This document shows, one piece after another, positions 7,414 to 15,884 of a DNA stretch of 33,720 bases. The stretch's first letter is position 1. Every line of letters starts with the position of its first letter. Origin of the DNA: ZC4RG29 sp036563875 (GTDB taxonomy: Bacteria > Bacteroidota > Bacteroidia > Cytophagales > Cyclobacteriaceae); contig DATCLO010000188.1 of assembly GCA_036563875.1 (NCBI GenBank), positions 1 to 33,720 of the forward strand, written 5' to 3'. Below the pieces are notes generated by a model. It was not told the DNA's origin, searched no databases, and saw only the letters and a list, made by a program, of their open reading frames with translations. The translations under genes were made by a program, and so were the position numbers.

Positions 7414-8994
7414 ATGACTGTAACCGGTGAGAATTTTGTGGGCACGCGCAAATCCGCGCAAGGTGGCCAAACCTTCCGCGCATTTGATCCCGTAGCGAAT
7501 GCCGCCCTTGATCCTGAATTTCACAGCGCGACGGAAGCCGAAGTAGATGCGGCCGCCAAACTCGCAGAAGAGGCTTTTCAAGTCTATCGGCGGAAAAGTG
7601 GCAAGGAACGCGCTGCTTTCCTGGTGAAAATTGCTGAAGAAATTGAAGCGCTGGGAGATACCCTGATCAACCGGTGCCATCAGGAGACGGGATTGCCGTT
7701 GGCCAGGTTACAATCTGAACGAGGTCGTACTACGGGCCAGCTGAGGATGTTTGCGGATTTAGTAAGCGAAGGCTCGTGGGTGGATGCGCGCATTGAAACA
7801 GCATTGCCCGACCGTCAGCCGATTCCTAAACCTGATCTTCGTTCCATGCTGATAGCGCTCGGACCTGTTGGGGTCTTTGGCGCCAGCAATTTCCCGCTGG
7901 CCTTTTCCGTGGCGGGTGGCGATACTGCGTCTGCGCTGGCTGCAGGTTGCACTGTGGTCTGCAAGGCGCACCCTTCTCACCCGGGAACGTCAGAACTTGT
8001 GGCAAACGCTATACTTCGCGCTGCGGAAAAGACAGGAATGCCCAACGGTGTGTTTTCGCTTTTGCACGGTCCGGGTCCGGATGTTGGCCTGGCAATCGTG
8101 CGTCACCCCCTTATTCAGGCGATTGGGTTTACGGGATCGTTTGGTGGTGGCAAGGCGTTGTTTGACGAAGCGGCGAAACGCCCAGTGCCCATCCCGGTAT
8201 ATGCCGAGATGGGAAGTATTAACCCGGTGTTTATTCTTCCCGGAGCGCAGAACAGCAAGGCAGAAGAGCTCAGCAACATGGTGAGTGCCTCGGTGACCCT
8301 GGGTGTCGGCCAGTTCTGTACGAACCCAGGTATACTCGTCACACAGTCGGGCAGCCAAGTGAGCGAATTTGAAAAAATGCTGGCGAAGAAAATCGAAGCA
8401 TGTCCGGCGGGTCCAATGCTGTCGCCAGGCATTAAAAAGAATTATGAGTCTGGTTTGAATAACCTCAAGAGCCAACCCGATGTTGAATTGCTGTCACAGG
8501 GTAAGGCTGATGGCGTGAGTACCGCCGGCGTTCCGCACGTGCTACGCACCAATGTGAAGAATTTTCTTACGAATCATGAGTTGGGCAAAGAAGTGTTTGG
8601 TCCTTCCACGCTGATAGTAGCATCCGAGAGCCGTGAAGACTTGCTGACCGTGGCGAATGCGATGGAGGGCCAACTCACCGCTACGCTGATCGGAACGCTG
8701 GAGGAACTACCGGATTATGCGGACCTTGTCAGTGTTCTCGAACGGAAGGTAGGTCGACTGATCGTTAACGGACTGCCTACTGGCGTTGAGGTGTGTCACG
8801 CGATGGTGCACGGCGGACCATTCCCCGCGACAACCGACTCGCGCTCTACTTCTGTGGGAACGGCTGCTATCTTCCGCTTTGCGCGAGCAGTATGCTATCA
8901 GGGATTCCCGCAAAGCCTGTTGCCGGACGAACTCAAGGACGGAAATCCTTTATCGATCTGGCGTTTGGTAAACGGTCAGCGCACGAAGTCGTGA
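7414..8994 (+). CDS. 2,5-dioxovalerate (alpha-ketoglutarate semialdehyde) dehydrogenase
   Basis: The 526-residue aldehyde dehydrogenase oxidises 2-oxoglutarate semialdehyde to 2-oxoglutarate with NAD(P)+, the last step of non-phosphorylating pentose, aldarate and hydroxyproline catabolism. Visible catalytic parts are the oxyanion Asn159 in GASNFPLAF, Lys184 in CKAHPSHPG, general base Glu265 in YAEMGSINP and nucleophile Cys302 in GQFCTNPG. The EMGSINPVF and FCTNPG variants, together with the CKAHPSHPGTSE cofactor loop, are those of the type III KGSADH group rather than ordinary ALDHs. It is the first gene of a four-gene operon (gap of 57 bases to the epimerase). No pentonate or aldarate dehydratase is in the window, so the sugar acid that feeds it is unknown. 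Confidence 0.9.
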   Translation: MTVTGENFVGTRKSAQGGQTFRAFDPVANAALDPEFHSATEAEVDAAAKLAEEAFQVYRRKSGKERAAFLVKIAEEIEALGDTLINRCHQETGLPLARLQSERGRTTGQLRMFADLVSEGSWVDARIETALPDRQPIPKPDLRSMLIALGPVGVFGASNFPLAFSVAGGDTASALAAGCTVVCKAHPSHPGTSELVANAILRAAEKTGMPNGVFSLLHGPGPDVGLAIVRHPLIQAIGFTGSFGGGKALFDEAAKRPVPIPVYAEMGSINPVFILPGAQNSKAEELSNMVSASVTLGVGQFCTNPGILVTQSGSQVSEFEKMLAKKIEACPAGPMLSPGIKKNYESGLNNLKSQPDVELLSQGKADGVSTAGVPHVLRTNVKNFLTNHELGKEVFGPSTLIVASESREDLLTVANAMEGQLTATLIGTLEELPDYADLVSVLERKVGRLIVNGLPTGVEVCHAMVHGGPFPATTDSRSTSVGTAAIFRFARAVCYQGFPQSLLPDELKDGNPLSIWRLVNGQRTKS

Positions 8995-9051
8995 ACCCCA
9001 TTGGCAGAACAAACTCAAAAATTCTATATTGCGCTAACACATAGCCGGTAA

Positions 9052-10218
9052 ATGATGATCAAACGTTATGCTTGCCCCCTTGTCGTCCTACTGCTGATAT
9101 CCTGCGGTAAAAAGACAAATGAAATCCCGGCCGTACCTGAATCAACAACGCGTATGAATGAATCCATCCGGGTGGACTCGCTGGGCGTCATGCCTTCCGG
9201 CGAGGTGATCAACCAGTACACCCTTGTCAACCAGAACGGCTTGCAACTGCAAGTGATCAACCTGGGAGGAACAATTACATCGCTGAAGGTACCGGACCGC
9301 GAAGGAAAAATTGAAGAGGTAACTTTGGGTTGCGACTCACTGCAGGACTACATCGATGGAACGCCTTTCTTCGGGTGTCTGGTTGGCCGTTACGGCAATC
9401 GAATTGCCAAAGGTTCATTTGAACTTGACGGTAAACGTTATGAGTTGGCCAGGAATAATAACGGCAACCACCTGCACGGCGGCTTGAAAGGTTTTGACAA
9501 AGCCTACTGGAATATAGAACCAATAGAATCTGAAGAAGGTCCTGCGATCCGCCTCACTTACCTGAGTCCCGATATGGAAGAGGGCTATCCGGGTAATCTG
9601 TCGGTAGAGGTGATATACACGCTGACGCATGACAATAAGTTGAGTATCGATTATCGCGCAACTACGGACAAGCCGACCGTAGTGAACCTTACCAATCACA
9701 CGTATTTCAATCTTACCGGTGATGCGAAGCGGGATATACTCGATCATGAGCTGATACTCCATGCAACGCAGTACATTCCTGTAGACAAAGGGTTGATCCC
9801 CATCGGCAAGTTGGAAGACGTTGCCGGTACGCCTTTTGATTTCCGGGAAGCACATAAGATTGGAGAACGGATCGATGCCGACCACCCGCAAATCGTCAAT
9901 GGAATAGGATATGACCACTGCTGGGTGATTACAGGCAATGCAGGAGAATTGCGACTGGGCGCGACGGTATATGAACCTCAGTCAGGACGTGTCATGGAAA
10001 TGTACACCACTGAGCCCGGTGTCCAATTTTACTCTGGCAACTTCCTGAATGGAAATACTCGCGGAAAAGGTGGCAAGATGTATAACAAGAGGGATGGTTT
10101 CTGTCTTGAGACAGAACACTTCCCCGATTCTCCCAATCAGCCTTCGTTTCCTTCCACCGTATTGCGGCCCGGAGAGGAATACCGAAGTCGGACCGTGTAC
10201 GCGTTTTCCGTACGTTAG
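9052..10218 (+). CDS. galM: Aldose 1-epimerase, lipoprotein form
   Basis: The 388-residue mutarotase interconverts alpha and beta anomers of aldoses. It begins with a lipoprotein signal peptide ending LLLISC, with the lipid-bearing Cys at residue 18, so it is exported and anchored to a membrane rather than cytoplasmic as in E. coli. Catalytic residues are visible: His142 in GNHLHGG, His216 in LTNHTYFNL, and the base Glu353 in CLETEHFPDSPN. The motifs FFGCLVGRYGNRIAKGSF and the GalM core are intact and the length is normal for the exported Bacteroidota form. Its place between the semialdehyde dehydrogenase and the SDR suggests periplasmic sugars being prepared for the pathway of this operon. 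Confidence 0.93.
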   Translation: MMIKRYACPLVVLLLISCGKKTNEIPAVPESTTRMNESIRVDSLGVMPSGEVINQYTLVNQNGLQLQVINLGGTITSLKVPDREGKIEEVTLGCDSLQDYIDGTPFFGCLVGRYGNRIAKGSFELDGKRYELARNNNGNHLHGGLKGFDKAYWNIEPIESEEGPAIRLTYLSPDMEEGYPGNLSVEVIYTLTHDNKLSIDYRATTDKPTVVNLTNHTYFNLTGDAKRDILDHELILHATQYIPVDKGLIPIGKLEDVAGTPFDFREAHKIGERIDADHPQIVNGIGYDHCWVITGNAGELRLGATVYEPQSGRVMEMYTTEPGVQFYSGNFLNGNTRGKGGKMYNKRDGFCLETEHFPDSPNQPSFPSTVLRPGEEYRSRTVYAFSVR

Positions 10219-10250
10219 GAACGGCCGACTATTCTTGAACCCAATTGCGG

Positions 10251-11069
10251 ATGATTATAGACGAATTTGACCTAAAAGGAAAAGTCGCCCTCATCACTGG
10301 AGGTACCGGTGTACTTGGTTCGGAGATGGCGCGCGGTCTCGCAGAGGCGGGCGCGTATGTAGCAATATTAGGACGGCGAAAGGAAGCAGGTGATGCACTT
10401 GTTGATCAGTTGAAGGTTAAGGGTTTTCGGGCCATCAGCATTTCCGCAGACGTGCTCGATGCGCAACAACTGATGCGTGCAAAAGAAGAACTCCTGGACG
10501 CGTTCGGTACCCTGGACATTCTAATCAACGCAGCGGGGGGGAATATGCCCGGGGCAACGATCCCGCCGGATAAGAATTTTTTTGATCTCAATATTGACGA
10601 CTTCAGGAGAGTGGTCGATCTCAACCTTTTGGGATCTGTACTTCCCACACAAATATTCACCGACGTAATGGCCCAGAAAAAGAAGGGCGCTATTGTGAAT
10701 ATTTCTTCCATGGCTGCGTTCACGACAATCACTCGCGTGGTGGGATACTCGGCTGCTAAAGCGGCGATAGATAATTTTACACGCTGGATGGCGGTTGAAA
10801 TGGCCCGCAAGTTTGGCGAAGGAGTCAGGGTCAACGCCATCGCACCTGGCTTTTTTATTACAGAGCAGAATCGCAGCCTGCTAACAAATCCCGACGGCTC
10901 TTACACCGAACGCGGAAATGCAGTGATTCGGCAAACTCCGTTTGGCCGTTTTGGAGAACCGCAAGAATTGCTGGGCACCCTGGTGTGGCTGTGTTCCGAT
11001 GCCTCAAGGTTCGTTACTGGTGTTGTCGTTCCAGTCGACGGTGGTTTCAGTATCTTTTCCGGTGTCTGA
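10251..11069 (+). CDS. SDR oxidoreductase, D-mannonate oxidoreductase type
   Basis: The 272-residue classical short-chain dehydrogenase starts from the ATG at 10251; a TTG two codons earlier is the only alternative. It has the cofactor motif GGTGVLGS (17-24), NAAGGN (93-98) and the catalytic triad Ser152 or Ser153, Tyr166 and Lys170 (YSAAK). The NAAGGNMPGATIPP stretch and the FFDL insertion resemble the SDR group annotated as D-mannonate oxidoreductase (fructuronate reductase), which reduces fructuronate to mannonate in hexuronate breakdown. Substrate assignment inside SDRs is risky; gluconate 5-dehydrogenase-like activity is the main alternative. It lies 32 bases after galM and 32 bases before glycerate kinase, clearly in the same operon. 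Confidence 0.85.
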   Translation: MIIDEFDLKGKVALITGGTGVLGSEMARGLAEAGAYVAILGRRKEAGDALVDQLKVKGFRAISISADVLDAQQLMRAKEELLDAFGTLDILINAAGGNMPGATIPPDKNFFDLNIDDFRRVVDLNLLGSVLPTQIFTDVMAQKKKGAIVNISSMAAFTTITRVVGYSAAKAAIDNFTRWMAVEMARKFGEGVRVNAIAPGFFITEQNRSLLTNPDGSYTERGNAVIRQTPFGRFGEPQELLGTLVWLCSDASRFVTGVVVPVDGGFSIFSGV

Positions 11070-11101
11070 CATCACCCGTCTGCCTTCAATGCACTGATGC
11101 C

Positions 11102-12235
11102 ATGCGCATCCTCCTCGCTCCGGATAAATTCAGAGGTTCGCTTTCGGCGCTGGAGGTATGTGAAGCGCTTTCTGCAGGGATACGATTGAAGATCCCCGAC
11201 GCCGAAGTCGTTTCTTTTCCTCTGGCCGATGGTGGCGAAGGCATGTCGGAAATCCTTACCTATCATGCCAAGGGTCATCGCGTGAATGTTTACGCGCGTG
11301 ATCCTCTGGGTCGGCGCGTAGAAGCGTCCTACGGACTTTCATCCGATGGTTCGACTGCCTTTATCGAAATGGCCGAGGCTTCCGGCCTTCATCGGCTTGC
11401 TCCGCAAGAACGAGACGTAACGAAAACGACCAGCGTGGGCACCGGCGATCTGATCCTTCATGCTATCGAAAGCGGCGCGCGCAAGGTGTTTCTCGGAATA
11501 GGAGGGAGCGCGACTAACGATGGCGCAGCGGGCGCTGCATATGCGTTGGGCTATCGTTTTTATGATTCTCACGGTGAGCCGTTCCTTCCTGTCGGAGGAG
11601 ATCTGACATCAGTAGCGCGAATTGACAGTAGCCAGGTACACCCGGCCCTGTGCGAAACCGAGTTCATCGCGCTTTGCGATGTTGATAATCCCTTCTTTGG
11701 TCCAAAAGGGGCAGCATTTGTTTATGGCCCACAGAAGGGCGCGACGCCACAGCAGGTTACGCAACTGGATGCAGGGTTGAGGCAACTTGCCACGCGTTTC
11801 TTGAACGATCTGGGATGTGACGTGACCAACATGCCCGGCGCGGGAGGAGGCGGCGGCTTTGGAGGAGGTGCTGTTGCATTCTTTGGTGCTGTCCTGCGCC
11901 CTGGGGCTGAAGTTATTTTCGAGCAAACCCATTTCGAAGAACAATTACAAAGCGTGGATGTCGTCATTACAGGCGAAGGGAAAATTGATCATCAGACTCT
12001 TTCGGGAAAGGTTGTAGCCGGCGTAGCGCGTCTGGCAAAACGTTATGGAAAATCACTGATCGGAGTGGCTGGAGTGAACGAGTTGTCCTCCCGTGATCTG
12101 ACAGATCTTGATCTAGGGGCGGTGTTTTCGATTGTAGATAATGCCGGCACCAACGATGCATTTCTTGAGGCCGGCATCATACTCAAGCGGATAGGAGCGG
12201 AGCGTATTGCGCCGCTACTTGCTGAGCTTGCATAA
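11102..12235 (+). CDS. Glycerate 2-kinase, GarK/GlxK family
   Basis: The 377-residue product starts from the ATG at 11102 (MRILLAPDKFRGSLSA). The family signature PDKFRGSLSA, followed by PLADGGEGM, GIGGSATNDGAAG and a glycine-rich stretch before FFGA, is typical of the GarK-type fold (PF02595), which phosphorylates D-glycerate to 2-phosphoglycerate. GEGKIDHQTLSGK near the C-terminus belongs to the active-site region. This is the usual last step of glucarate, galactarate and glyoxylate use, consistent with the semialdehyde dehydrogenase three genes upstream. The frame is open further upstream inside the SDR gene, but that part is not family sequence. It is the final gene of the operon, and no clear terminator follows. 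Confidence 0.93.
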   Translation: MRILLAPDKFRGSLSALEVCEALSAGIRLKIPDAEVVSFPLADGGEGMSEILTYHAKGHRVNVYARDPLGRRVEASYGLSSDGSTAFIEMAEASGLHRLAPQERDVTKTTSVGTGDLILHAIESGARKVFLGIGGSATNDGAAGAAYALGYRFYDSHGEPFLPVGGDLTSVARIDSSQVHPALCETEFIALCDVDNPFFGPKGAAFVYGPQKGATPQQVTQLDAGLRQLATRFLNDLGCDVTNMPGAGGGGGFGGGAVAFFGAVLRPGAEVIFEQTHFEEQLQSVDVVITGEGKIDHQTLSGKVVAGVARLAKRYGKSLIGVAGVNELSSRDLTDLDLGAVFSIVDNAGTNDAFLEAGIILKRIGAERIAPLLAELA

Positions 12236-12524
12236 GACGACTTCAGATACCGTCGGATATTATCATCTCGCCCACGTTGAATTCGATGTTATCGATCCGG
12301 CAGGCTGCTACCCATACAAAGGCGGGTTCATCTGAAGCGAAAACTCCTCCGGAATATCTATTGTAATCAATTGATTCTCAGGTCGTTCTTTGCTACACCC
12401 CCCTTGGCAATAATATGACTATTGTCATGTTTTCGTGCTGATGAAGATCGCACGGCCAGGTGTTGTTTGATCATTCTTGTTGCGCTCGCCGTGATGGACC
12501 TTAGTGCCATCAAATAACTGAGCC
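12236..12524. other. Intergenic region upstream of YceI with two palindromes
   Basis: No gene is seen in these 289 bases. AATCAATTGATT (12365-12376) is a perfect 12-base palindrome, and ATGAC-TATT-GTCAT (12415-12428) is an inverted repeat in the format of a CRP/FNR-family operator with a four-base spacer. Either could regulate the downstream YceI-porin genes. No exact TAnnTTTG box was found. Confidence 0.4.
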
Positions 12525-13097
12525 ATGAAAACGCCAATCATCCTCCTCCTCACACTTGTTTGCCCCCTCGTGGCAGGTGCTCAAAAAGTTTTCACAACCT
12601 GCGAGGATGGGTCAGTAAAGATTGAAGGAACATCTACGATGCACGATTGGGACATGACCACCGCGTCCATCTCCGGCACGGCTGCCTTTGTCCTGAATGG
12701 AAATGCAATCACCGACATCAACTCTCTTTCCGTGACCATCCCTGCGGAAAGCCTCAAGAGCGGAAAAGCAGCGATGGACAAGAACGCATACAAGTCGCTG
12801 AAAACCGATAAGTACAAAGACATCGCCTTTGTGCTCACGGACGTAACGCGAATACAAAAATCTGGTGAAGCTTATACCATAACAGCTCAGGGAAAGCTCA
12901 CCATCGCAGGTACTACCAAACCTGTACAACTCACCGCCAGGGCTGTGGTGAAGGGCAACGGCAAAATTGAATGCAATGGCGAGTATGCCCTCAAGATGAC
13001 GGACTACAATGTTGAGCCTCCGTCCTTCATGTTCGGCTCTGTCAAGACGGGAGACGAACTGCTGGTAAAGTTTAATGTCGTGTTCACCGGATCATAA
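12525..13097 (+). CDS. YceI family protein (lipocalin-like, periplasmic)
   Basis: The 190-residue product has a signal peptide MKTPIILLLTLVCPLVAGAQ and a single YceI domain. Family features are GTSTMHDWDM near the N-terminus, the ITDINSLSVTIPAESLKSG strand pair, the MDKNAYKSLKTDKYKDIAF segment and the final YNVEPPSFMFG...GDELLVKF strand. YceI proteins form an extended lipocalin-like barrel that binds long isoprenoid chains such as quinone precursors; the ligand here is unknown. The gene lies 39 bases before the porin gene and is probably co-transcribed with it. Two palindromes upstream may be operators. Confidence 0.9.
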   Translation: MKTPIILLLTLVCPLVAGAQKVFTTCEDGSVKIEGTSTMHDWDMTTASISGTAAFVLNGNAITDINSLSVTIPAESLKSGKAAMDKNAYKSLKTDKYKDIAFVLTDVTRIQKSGEAYTITAQGKLTIAGTTKPVQLTARAVVKGNGKIECNGEYALKMTDYNVEPPSFMFGSVKTGDELLVKFNVVFTGS

Positions 13098-13136
13098 CGA
13101 TCCTCCGCTATACATCAACGCTAATACTCTCTAATC

Positions 13137-14471
13137 ATGAAAACCAAGATTTTTACAAGGACCAGCCTCAGTGCGATGCTGATCTTGCTCACGGCAGGAG
13201 TTTCGCTGGCGCAAATGCCCGCCATACAATACTTCCGCCCTTATGACCAACGCGGCGTGAATCTCTTTGAAACGCCAAAGGAAGACACCGTGACATTCGA
13301 AGGCCTAAAGGTCCGTATCGGGGCCAGCTTTAAACAACAGTACCAAAATCTCAGTCACAGTACAAAGGCTGAGGAAGTGCTGGCACTGGAGGGAACGCCC
13401 AACGAGTTCAATCAAAACAAGTTAATCGAGATTGGCGGCGGTTTTAACCTGGCCATGGCCAACCTCAATCTCGACATCCAGCTCGTCGATGGTGTGCGCG
13501 TTAACCTCGTCACCTACCTCTCATCGAGACACCACCCTGAAACCTGGGTGAAGTCGGGCTACTTCCAAATCGACAAGGTATCATTCCTCAACAGTGAATT
13601 GCTGGATAACCTTTGGAAGAACCTGACCCTGAAAGTTGGTCACATGGAAATCAACTACGGTGACAGCCACTTCCGCAGAAGCGACGGCGGTAATGGAATG
13701 TTCAACCCCTTCGTGGAAAACTACCTCATGGACGCATTCGCTACTGAAATTGGCGCAGAACTGTACTGGCAAAAGAACGGTTGGTTAGCAATGGTTGGTA
13801 TCACCGACGGTGAGATCCAAGGTAATGTTACCCGCCCCGACGACCGTAAACCTTCCGTATACGGTAAGGTTGGCTTCGACCGGAATATCAACGAAGACCT
13901 GCGTGTAAGATTAACCGGATCCATCTACGATACCCGGTCTTCCATCAGCAACACGCTGTACAGCGGCGACCGTACTGGTTCCCACTACTACATGGTTACC
14001 GAACCCGAATACTACATGTCGTCTGGTGTGAAAACAGCAACCTCTGTATCGAACCGGTTTACTTCTGGCCGGATCAATCCTGGCTTCAGGGATGAAGTCC
14101 GCAGCTTCGTGATCAACCCCTTCATCCAATACAGGGGCCTTGAATTCTTCGGCAACTACGAAGTAGCGAAGGGCAAGTCATCCAACGAGACTGTTGAACG
14201 TGAATACAGCCAATACGCAATCGACGGTATCTACCGCTTCGCACGTGATCGGTTCTATGTAGGCGCTCGTTACAACTCGCTGAATGGTGAAGAGTCCTTC
14301 GGCGACGTATCAGTCAACCGCATGGCACTGGCAGGTGGCTGGTTCCTCACCAAGAACGTGCTCTTCAAAATCGAATACGTAAAACAAGAATACAAAGACT
14401 ACCCGAGCACCGATATCCGCCACGGAATGGAGTTTGACGGATTCGTGATCGAAGGTATCATAGGCTTGTAG
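13137..14471 (+). CDS. Porin-like outer-membrane beta-barrel protein
   Basis: The 444-residue product starts with signal peptide MKTKIFTRTSLSAMLILLTAGVSLAQ and continues as amphipathic beta strands (LNLDIQLVDGVRVNLVTYLSS, NLTLKVGHMEINYGDSHF, LRVRLTGSIYD) ending near EYVKQEYKDYP and GFVIEGIIGL. This is the layout of the phosphate-selective-porin/OprP-like trimeric porins found in Bacteroidota; the solute cannot be predicted. Codon choice leans strongly to AAC, TAC, TTC and CGT/CGC compared with its neighbours, a sign of high expression. The segment HFRRSDGGNGMFNPFVENYLMD is a likely constriction-loop region. It lies between two YceI-type genes and is closed by a strong terminator. Confidence 0.82.
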   Translation: MKTKIFTRTSLSAMLILLTAGVSLAQMPAIQYFRPYDQRGVNLFETPKEDTVTFEGLKVRIGASFKQQYQNLSHSTKAEEVLALEGTPNEFNQNKLIEIGGGFNLAMANLNLDIQLVDGVRVNLVTYLSSRHHPETWVKSGYFQIDKVSFLNSELLDNLWKNLTLKVGHMEINYGDSHFRRSDGGNGMFNPFVENYLMDAFATEIGAELYWQKNGWLAMVGITDGEIQGNVTRPDDRKPSVYGKVGFDRNINEDLRVRLTGSIYDTRSSISNTLYSGDRTGSHYYMVTEPEYYMSSGVKTATSVSNRFTSGRINPGFRDEVRSFVINPFIQYRGLEFFGNYEVAKGKSSNETVEREYSQYAIDGIYRFARDRFYVGARYNSLNGEESFGDVSVNRMALAGGWFLTKNVLFKIEYVKQEYKDYPSTDIRHGMEFDGFVIEGIIGL

Positions 14472-14480
14472 CGGGGGGTT

Positions 14481-14523
14481 AAAGCCGCTCCCGATGAGCA
14501 ATGCGAGTCGGGGCGGCTTTTCA
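14481..14523 (+). terminator. Intrinsic terminator after the porin gene
   Basis: AAAGCCGCTCCCGA (14481-14494) pairs with TCGGGGCGGCTTT (14508-14520), 13 pairs with one bulged T, and a short T-rich tail follows. It begins 10 bases after the porin stop and separates the porin from the second YceI-like gene. Confidence 0.8.
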
Positions 14524-14535
14524 TATATTTAGGAT

Positions 14536-15126
14536 ATGAAAGTCGCGCTGCTTATCTCCACCATCATCCTAATCTCCGCCAGTCCCATGGCGGATCGCTC
14601 CAGCGAAAGATGGGTTGTCGACGCCCGCAGCGAATTAATCATCCGGGGTTCCAGCAACGTTAATAACTTCGTCTGCCGCACGGACTGCTACCAGATCCAG
14701 GATACACTGCAGTTCGTCGTGCGTGAGAGCGACTGCGAAATCCTGTTCTCCCAAAAGGCACTGCAAATTCCACTTACTGGCTTCGACTGCGGAAATGACC
14801 TCATCACGAAAGATTTTCGTGACGCTCTTGATGCGAACCGGCACCCTCGACTCTCCGTACGTTTTCTGTCACTGGATCATCAAATCCTGACCTTGAGGTC
14901 CGGCTCAGTTTCCGGACTCGTCCAAATAACACTCGCCGGTACAACCCGCACGTACCCGGTTCTCTATACCATTTCCGCCGATGGAAATACTCTAACCCTT
15001 TCGGGTGCCCGCACTGTTTGCTTCTCCGACTTCAAACTCCAACCTCCCCGAAAGATGATGGGCCTGATCCGCGTGCAGGACGACGTGGATGTGGAGTTTC
15101 AACTGCACTTGCAGCGCTTGCCTTGA
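14536..15126 (+). CDS. YceI-like domain protein, cysteine-containing variant
   Basis: The 196-residue product has an N-terminal signal-like stretch, MKVALLISTIILISASPMA, and then a diverged YceI fold: LIIRGSSNVNNFVC in the place of the GTSTMHDW segment, FRDALDANRHPRLSVRFL in the place of the KSLKTDKY region, LTLAGTTRTYPV-like strands, and SDFKLQPPRKMMGLIRVQDDVDVEFQLHL at the end. Unlike the first YceI, it has several cysteines in the exported part (FVCRTDCY, SDCEIL, FDCGND, TVCFSD), which may form disulfides. The porin terminator separates it from the upstream genes. A TATATTTA stretch ending five bases before the ATG may be its -7 element, giving an almost leaderless transcript. Function unknown; binding of a hydrophobic ligand is likely by family. 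Confidence 0.8.
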   Translation: MKVALLISTIILISASPMADRSSERWVVDARSELIIRGSSNVNNFVCRTDCYQIQDTLQFVVRESDCEILFSQKALQIPLTGFDCGNDLITKDFRDALDANRHPRLSVRFLSLDHQILTLRSGSVSGLVQITLAGTTRTYPVLYTISADGNTLTLSGARTVCFSDFKLQPPRKMMGLIRVQDDVDVEFQLHLQRLP

Positions 15127-15328
15127 GGATGACCCTCGTGGAATTCCATTTTTCGTTCCATACGCCAACATGCGCCCTTTGATTCCCTAAAGGAACTCCG
15201 CTCGCACTAACCCTTCCTGATTGACTCCGGTGTACACCTCAGTGCGCCGGAGCCATTTAGCGGCCAGGGCGTGCAAAGGCGGTCGATAGAGAATCTTTTT
15301 GCGATGATGAAAAGAATTCGCTTTAGGG

Positions 15329-15336
15329 TAGCTTTG
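15329..15336 (+). promoter_or_regulatory. Candidate -7 promoter element for the YkgJ-type gene
   Basis: TAGCTTTG is an exact TAnnTTTG match followed by T. It overlaps the alternative GTG codon at 15336 and so argues for the ATG at 15348, with a leader of only about six bases. The nearest TTTG upstream is 27 bases away, too far for a standard -33 box. Confidence 0.35.
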
Positions 15337-15347
15337 TGCCAGCACCT

Positions 15348-15842
15348 ATGTCACAAACCGATCTGGAACGCCATCGCCTGCTGTCTGCCAGCAGAGCTAA
15401 GGAGAACAGGAAATTTCTCAACTCCCTAAAGAAGGCTGATTCGCGCAAACTCGATGCAGCAGTTCATCAACTTCACGATGAGGTATTCGCGACAACCAAT
15501 TGCCTGGAGTGTGCCAACTGTTGCAAGACTACAAGCCCGATATTTTATCAGAACGATATTGAGCGCCTGGCAAAACATTTCCGCATGCGGCCCGCCGCGT
15601 TCATCGAAAAATACCTTCGTGTCGATGAGGACGGCGACTACGTGGTAATTGCGTCGCCATGCCCTTTTCTCCTCCCGGACAATCATTGCAGCGTTTATGA
15701 AGACCGGCCTCGCGCGTGCCGGGAGTATCCACATACCAATCGCCGGAAGATGGTACAGGTCCTCGACCTGGCTTACCGTAACACGCACGTGTGTCCGGCG
15801 GTTCTTGAAATTGTTGAGCGGCTAAAATCAATTCCCCTCTAA
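15348..15842 (+). CDS. YkgJ family cysteine-cluster protein (putative metal-binding)
   Basis: The 164-residue product starts from the ATG at 15348; an in-frame GTG four codons earlier lies inside a promoter-like box and is less likely. It has the CxxCxxCC core at Cys52, Cys55, Cys58 and Cys59 (CLECANCC), followed by SPCPFLL, HCSVYEDRPRACREYPH and HVCPAVLE. This is the PF03692 zinc- or iron-chelating cluster family. The role of the family is unproven; it has been linked to metal handling and RNA/protein modification, but nothing here decides. There is no signal peptide, so it is cytoplasmic. It sits 42 bases before the esterase gene and may be co-transcribed with it. Confidence 0.9.
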   Translation: MSQTDLERHRLLSASRAKENRKFLNSLKKADSRKLDAAVHQLHDEVFATTNCLECANCCKTTSPIFYQNDIERLAKHFRMRPAAFIEKYLRVDEDGDYVVIASPCPFLLPDNHCSVYEDRPRACREYPHTNRRKMVQVLDLAYRNTHVCPAVLEIVERLKSIPL

Positions 15843-15884
15843 TCCAATGTGATCATTATCTTGCGAAACCTAAAACGCAAGCCT

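Noticed and set aside
10985..11101. N-terminal extension of glycerate kinase into the SDR gene
   Set aside because: The family begins at MRILLAPDKFRGS; the upstream part is out-of-frame SDR sequence.
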